Source of the DNA: JAWLDB01 sp041686915 | GTDB lineage: Bacteria > Bacillota > UBA994 > UBA5500 | Assembly: GCA_041686915.1 (NCBI GenBank) | Contig: JAWLDB010000140.1 | Location: 1 to 7,339 of the forward strand | Direction of reading: 5' to 3' | DNA length: 7,339 nt | Part shown: positions 5,059-7,339 of the stretch, one piece after another | Layout of the letters: each line of letters starts with the position of its first letter | Position numbering within the stretch: the first letter of the stretch is position 1 | Position numbers and translations under genes: made by a program | The notes under the pieces: model-generated | Told to the model about the DNA's origin: nothing | Databases searched by the model: none | The model's input: the letters and a program-made list of their open reading frames with translations, nothing else

Positions 5059-6452
5059 TTAGTTAGGAAAGGTCATCCGCACAGTGGTTCCCTGTCCGGG
5101 AACGCTACTTAGGGCGATGCATCCGCCATGGAGCTCCACAATTTCCTTGCAGAGGGACAGGCCGAGCCCGAGACCCCCATCCTGCCTGGAGCGGGAAGCA
5201 TCTGCCCGGTAAAAAGGTTCGAACACTTTCGGTAGATGTTCGGATGCTATGCCCTTCCGGTGTCGGTGACCGTTATCTCGAGGCCAGCCGATGTTTGCCC
5301 GGCTTCCAGGGTGACGCTGCCGGGTCCTGGACATGCACTGATGGCATTATCCAGCAAATTGAGCAGGACGCTCTGCATCAGCTGCCGGTTGAGTGGGAAG
5401 ATGGCCTCTCCCTTTGCCAGCAGAGTGACTTGGCACTGCGCAGCCTTGGGCAGCATAATTTCGATTGTCTGGTCAAAGAGCTGCTCCAGGTTGATTTCCT
5501 CTTTGTGCAAGTCCTGTTTTCTAGCCCGGATTAGCTCCATTAAGGCAGTGCTGAGTTTGAGCAAGCGCTCGCCTTCGCTCTGGATGTAGCCTAGGCCGCG
5601 CTGGAAGACCTCTGGTTCATACTTCAGGCCCTGCAGCAGCTCCGCGTAGCCGATGATGGAGGTGAGTGGAGTGCGTAGCTCGTGGGTCAGGTTATCAGCA
5701 TAGCGCTGGCGCCTCTCACTCTCCACCTGCAGTTCATCAACTCGCTGCTCAACCTCTTGAGCCATCTGGTTGAACTGCTCGGCCAAAACACCCAGTTCAT
5801 CTTTGGTGTGGGAGTTGACTCGCTCGGCGTAATTACCTGCTGCAATGCGCGCCGTAGCAGCCTGTAGGTCAGCCAGTGGCCGTAGTACCAGGCGTGCTAG
5901 CAGGTAAACTAGCAACAACATTGCCAAGAGGCCAAGCAAGCCAATCGAGGTAAAAAAGCGATACTGGCTGATTCTCAGTCCCTCTACCACCGATACATCC
6001 CTGACGAAGGTAAGCAGCAGATTGCCCTTGGCGGTGTTCACCAAGCGGCTGATATAGAGTAGGCGTTTACCTGCGTTGCGTCGCAGTAAATATGTACGGT
6101 AGCCGGACTTGGCCTGCTCGAGTTCTTCCCTATCTACTGGCCAGTAGCCATTGGAGGCAGCCAACACCTTGCCTGCCAGGTCCCTGATTTCAACATCGGT
6201 GCCCGGTCGTGCATGCATATCGGCAGCCACTTGGGCCAGGGCGCTCAATAGTACATCCTTTTCCGATTGAAACCTGGTCTGCAGGAACAAGAGCAGGCTG
6301 AAGGAGGCCCTGTCCTCTTCCGCTAGGCAGCGCTCGACTTCTTGGCACAGTTGACTGGCATAGTTATTTTCGATCACCAGCACGCCTGTAAACACGAAAG
6401 TGATGAGATACAGGCCCAGGCTCATCATGACCAGCTTACGGCGCAGGCTCAT
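5059..6452 (-). pseudogene. Sensor histidine kinase, frameshifted in the ATPase domain
   Basis: This is a membrane histidine kinase of the PhoR/ResE type. It has TM1 at about residues 10-28, an extracytoplasmic sensor of about 135 residues with a V-E-I-R-D-L-A-G-K-V cache/PAS-like strand, TM2 at about 166-188, a HAMP linker at 185-240, and a HisKA domain with NLTHELRTP and phospho-accepting His257. The ATPase domain has the N box LLNLLDNA (N365, N369). The first frame reads ITVTDTG at 393-399 and then stops at 5249-5247. The other frame continues KGIASEHL, the F box FEPFYRAD, the G2 box GLGLGLSL and a normal C-terminus ending at 5059. One missing base between 5258 and 5252 explains this. Either the gene is mutated or the assembly has an indel. 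The start overlaps the regulator stop by ATGA. Repaired, it would be about 464 residues. Confidence 0.85.
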
Positions 6453-7105
6453 CGCCCTTTCTCCCAGCGGTACCCAACTTTATAGACTGTGGAGATGCGT
6501 TCTGTCTGCAGCTTGCTACGCAGGCGCTGAATGTGCATGTCGACAGTCCGGGTGTCGCCGGCAAAGTCATAACCCCAAGCCAGGGTAAGCAGACGTTCGC
6601 GAGATAAAGCTAAACCCTGATTCTCTAGCAGTATTACCAGTAAGTCAAACTCCTTGGGGGTGAGGGCTATCTCCTCGCCACCCCTTCTAACCAAGCGCTG
6701 GTCAACCGATATCTCCAGGTCATCAACTGTTATTGCTTGGTTTGCCTTCTGAGTGCGCCGTAGTACAGAACGGACGCGGGCCACGAGTTCCACTCCAGCG
6801 AAAGGCTTGGTCATATAGTCATCGGCCCCGAGGTTTAGGCCCTTGACCTTGTCGGTCAGGCTGTCACGTGCGGTGAGCACTATTACTGGTACACCTCGCC
6901 TGACCAGTTCGGGCAACAGCTCAAAGCCGTCCACCTGCGGCAGCATCAGGTCAAGCAACGCCAGGTCAGGCTTGTTTTCCTGCAACCAGGCACGGGCTGC
7001 CAACCCGTCACTCAAGCTGACAGTCTGGTAACCGACGGTACCCAAAGTGAGCGCAATCAGTTCGGCTATTGGCTGTTCGTCTTCCACAATCAGTATGGTC
7101 TGCAT
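6449..7105 (-). CDS. OmpR/PhoB-family response regulator, 218 aa
   Basis: This is a cytoplasmic DNA-binding response regulator. The receiver domain (residues 1-118) has the acidic pocket E8-D9, phospho-accepting Asp52 in LLDLMLP, Thr78 in VIVLTAR and Lys100 in MTKPF. The C-terminal winged helix (about 125-216) has the family hallmarks LTPKEFDLL, LLTLAWGYDF, TRTVDMHIQRLRSKL and VYKVGYRW. The ATG at 7105 has a strong GGGGAGGG site six bases upstream. The gene overlaps the histidine kinase start by four bases (ATGA), so the two are translationally coupled and form a cognate pair. The TTTACA direct repeat downstream at 5040-5056 is a candidate target. No convincing promoter could be read in 7106-7205, although one should be there because a terminator lies just upstream. 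Confidence 0.96.
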   Translation of the reverse strand: MQTILIVEDEQPIAELIALTLGTVGYQTVSLSDGLAARAWLQENKPDLALLDLMLPQVDGFELLPELVRRGVPVIVLTARDSLTDKVKGLNLGADDYMTKPFAGVELVARVRSVLRRTQKANQAITVDDLEISVDQRLVRRGGEEIALTPKEFDLLVILLENQGLALSRERLLTLAWGYDFAGDTRTVDMHIQRLRSKLQTERISTVYKVGYRWEKGR

Positions 7106-7210
7106 GTAATGCCCTCCCCTAGTTAGCCTTGGGCTGGGTGTATCTACCCTAAGTTCGTTGGGTTAGCAGGGAATCCTCTAGGGCAGATTGAGGGGTTGAA
7201 GGTGCAAGGC

Positions 7211-7244
7211 AAAAAGAAACACTTTGGGGCTGGCCCAAAGTGTT
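7211..7244 (-). terminator. Intrinsic terminator before the two-component operon
   Basis: AACACTTTGGG and CCCAAAGTGTT form a perfect 11-bp stem with a five-base loop. On the minus strand the tail TCTTTTT follows. It ends transcription of the gene entering from the right edge and separates it from the response regulator. The inner nine pairs are identical to those of the terminator at 3058-3098. Confidence 0.87.
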
Positions 7245-7260
7245 AGCTAATCGTATGGTA

Positions 7261-7289
7261 TGGGACAAATTATACGTCCCGCTGTCCCA
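7261..7289 (-). repeat. REP-like palindrome, copy B
   Basis: The terminal arms TGGGACA and TGTCCCA are perfectly complementary (7 bp). An inner CGTCCC offers an alternative partner for GGGAC. It matches copy A at 3111-3139 at 26 of 29 positions, is in the same orientation, and starts five bases after the upstream stop codon. A spacer of 16-18 bases separates it from the matching terminator core, as in copy A. Confidence 0.75.
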
Positions 7290-7294
7290 GCCCC

Positions 7295-7339
7295 CTAGAA
7301 CTCGATGTGCTCGAGGTAGAGGCCGCAGGCGTCGGCCAT
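7295..7339 (-). CDS. C-terminal end of a gene entering from the right edge (possibly tRNA pseudouridine synthase TruA)
   Basis: An open frame runs in from the right edge and ends at TAG 7297-7295, giving ADACGLYLEHIEF as the last 13 residues plus a Met at the border. The pattern A-x-A-x-GLYL-x-x-(V/I)-x-(Y/F) is how TruA proteins end, as I recall from E. coli and Bacillus members. The stop is followed at once by a palindrome and a terminator, as expected at a gene end. Fourteen codons are too few for a firm name, so the TruA call is tentative. The Met at the border may be internal. Confidence 0.5.
   Translation of the reverse strand: MADACGLYLEHIEF

Overview
The window (about 50-55% GC by eye) looks like a chromosomal segment of a Gram-positive bacterium, most likely a Clostridia/Peptococcaceae-type Firmicute. 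This rests on strong GGGAGG-type ribosome binding sites, a lipoprotein with a lipobox, a two-gene ABC exporter of the Firmicute heterodimer type, and U-tailed intrinsic terminators. The taxonomic placement is inference only. Every gene I accept lies on the minus strand, so the biological reading order runs from the right edge to the left.

Layout in transcription order. (1) 7295-7339: the last 14 codons of a gene, possibly truA, followed by a REP-like palindrome and an intrinsic terminator (7211-7289). (2) 7105-5059: an OmpR/PhoB-type response regulator overlapping (ATGA) a membrane sensor histidine kinase. The kinase reading frame is broken by an apparent one-base deletion at about 5252-5258, inside the G1 box of its ATPase domain. 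(3) 4978-3140: a 612-residue lipoprotein with beta-propeller-like repeats. In front of it is a TTTACA-N5-TTTACA direct repeat on a plausible -35/-10, resembling a PhoP-type response-regulator site. It ends in a second copy of the palindrome plus terminator (3058-3139). (4) 2937-2344: a HutD/Ves-family cupin protein. (5) 2343-1916: a 428-base gene-free stretch that reads as a regulated leader, with a promoter, a 14-codon ORF with its own Shine-Dalgarno, three hairpins and an intrinsic terminator just before the exporter's ribosome binding site. (6) 1915-158 and 158-1: two ABC exporter half-transporters with TAATG stop/start overlap. The second runs off the left edge.

How the parts may work together. 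The response regulator and kinase would sense an envelope signal and could drive the neighbouring lipoprotein. The exporter pair appears to be controlled separately by transcription attenuation, because the only room for its promoter lies upstream of a strong terminator. The leader peptide contains Arg-Thr-Arg, which fits the +X+ pattern known from macrolide-stalled leader peptides. A ribosome stalled there would cover the 5' arm of the next hairpin. This leader is the most interesting element in the window.
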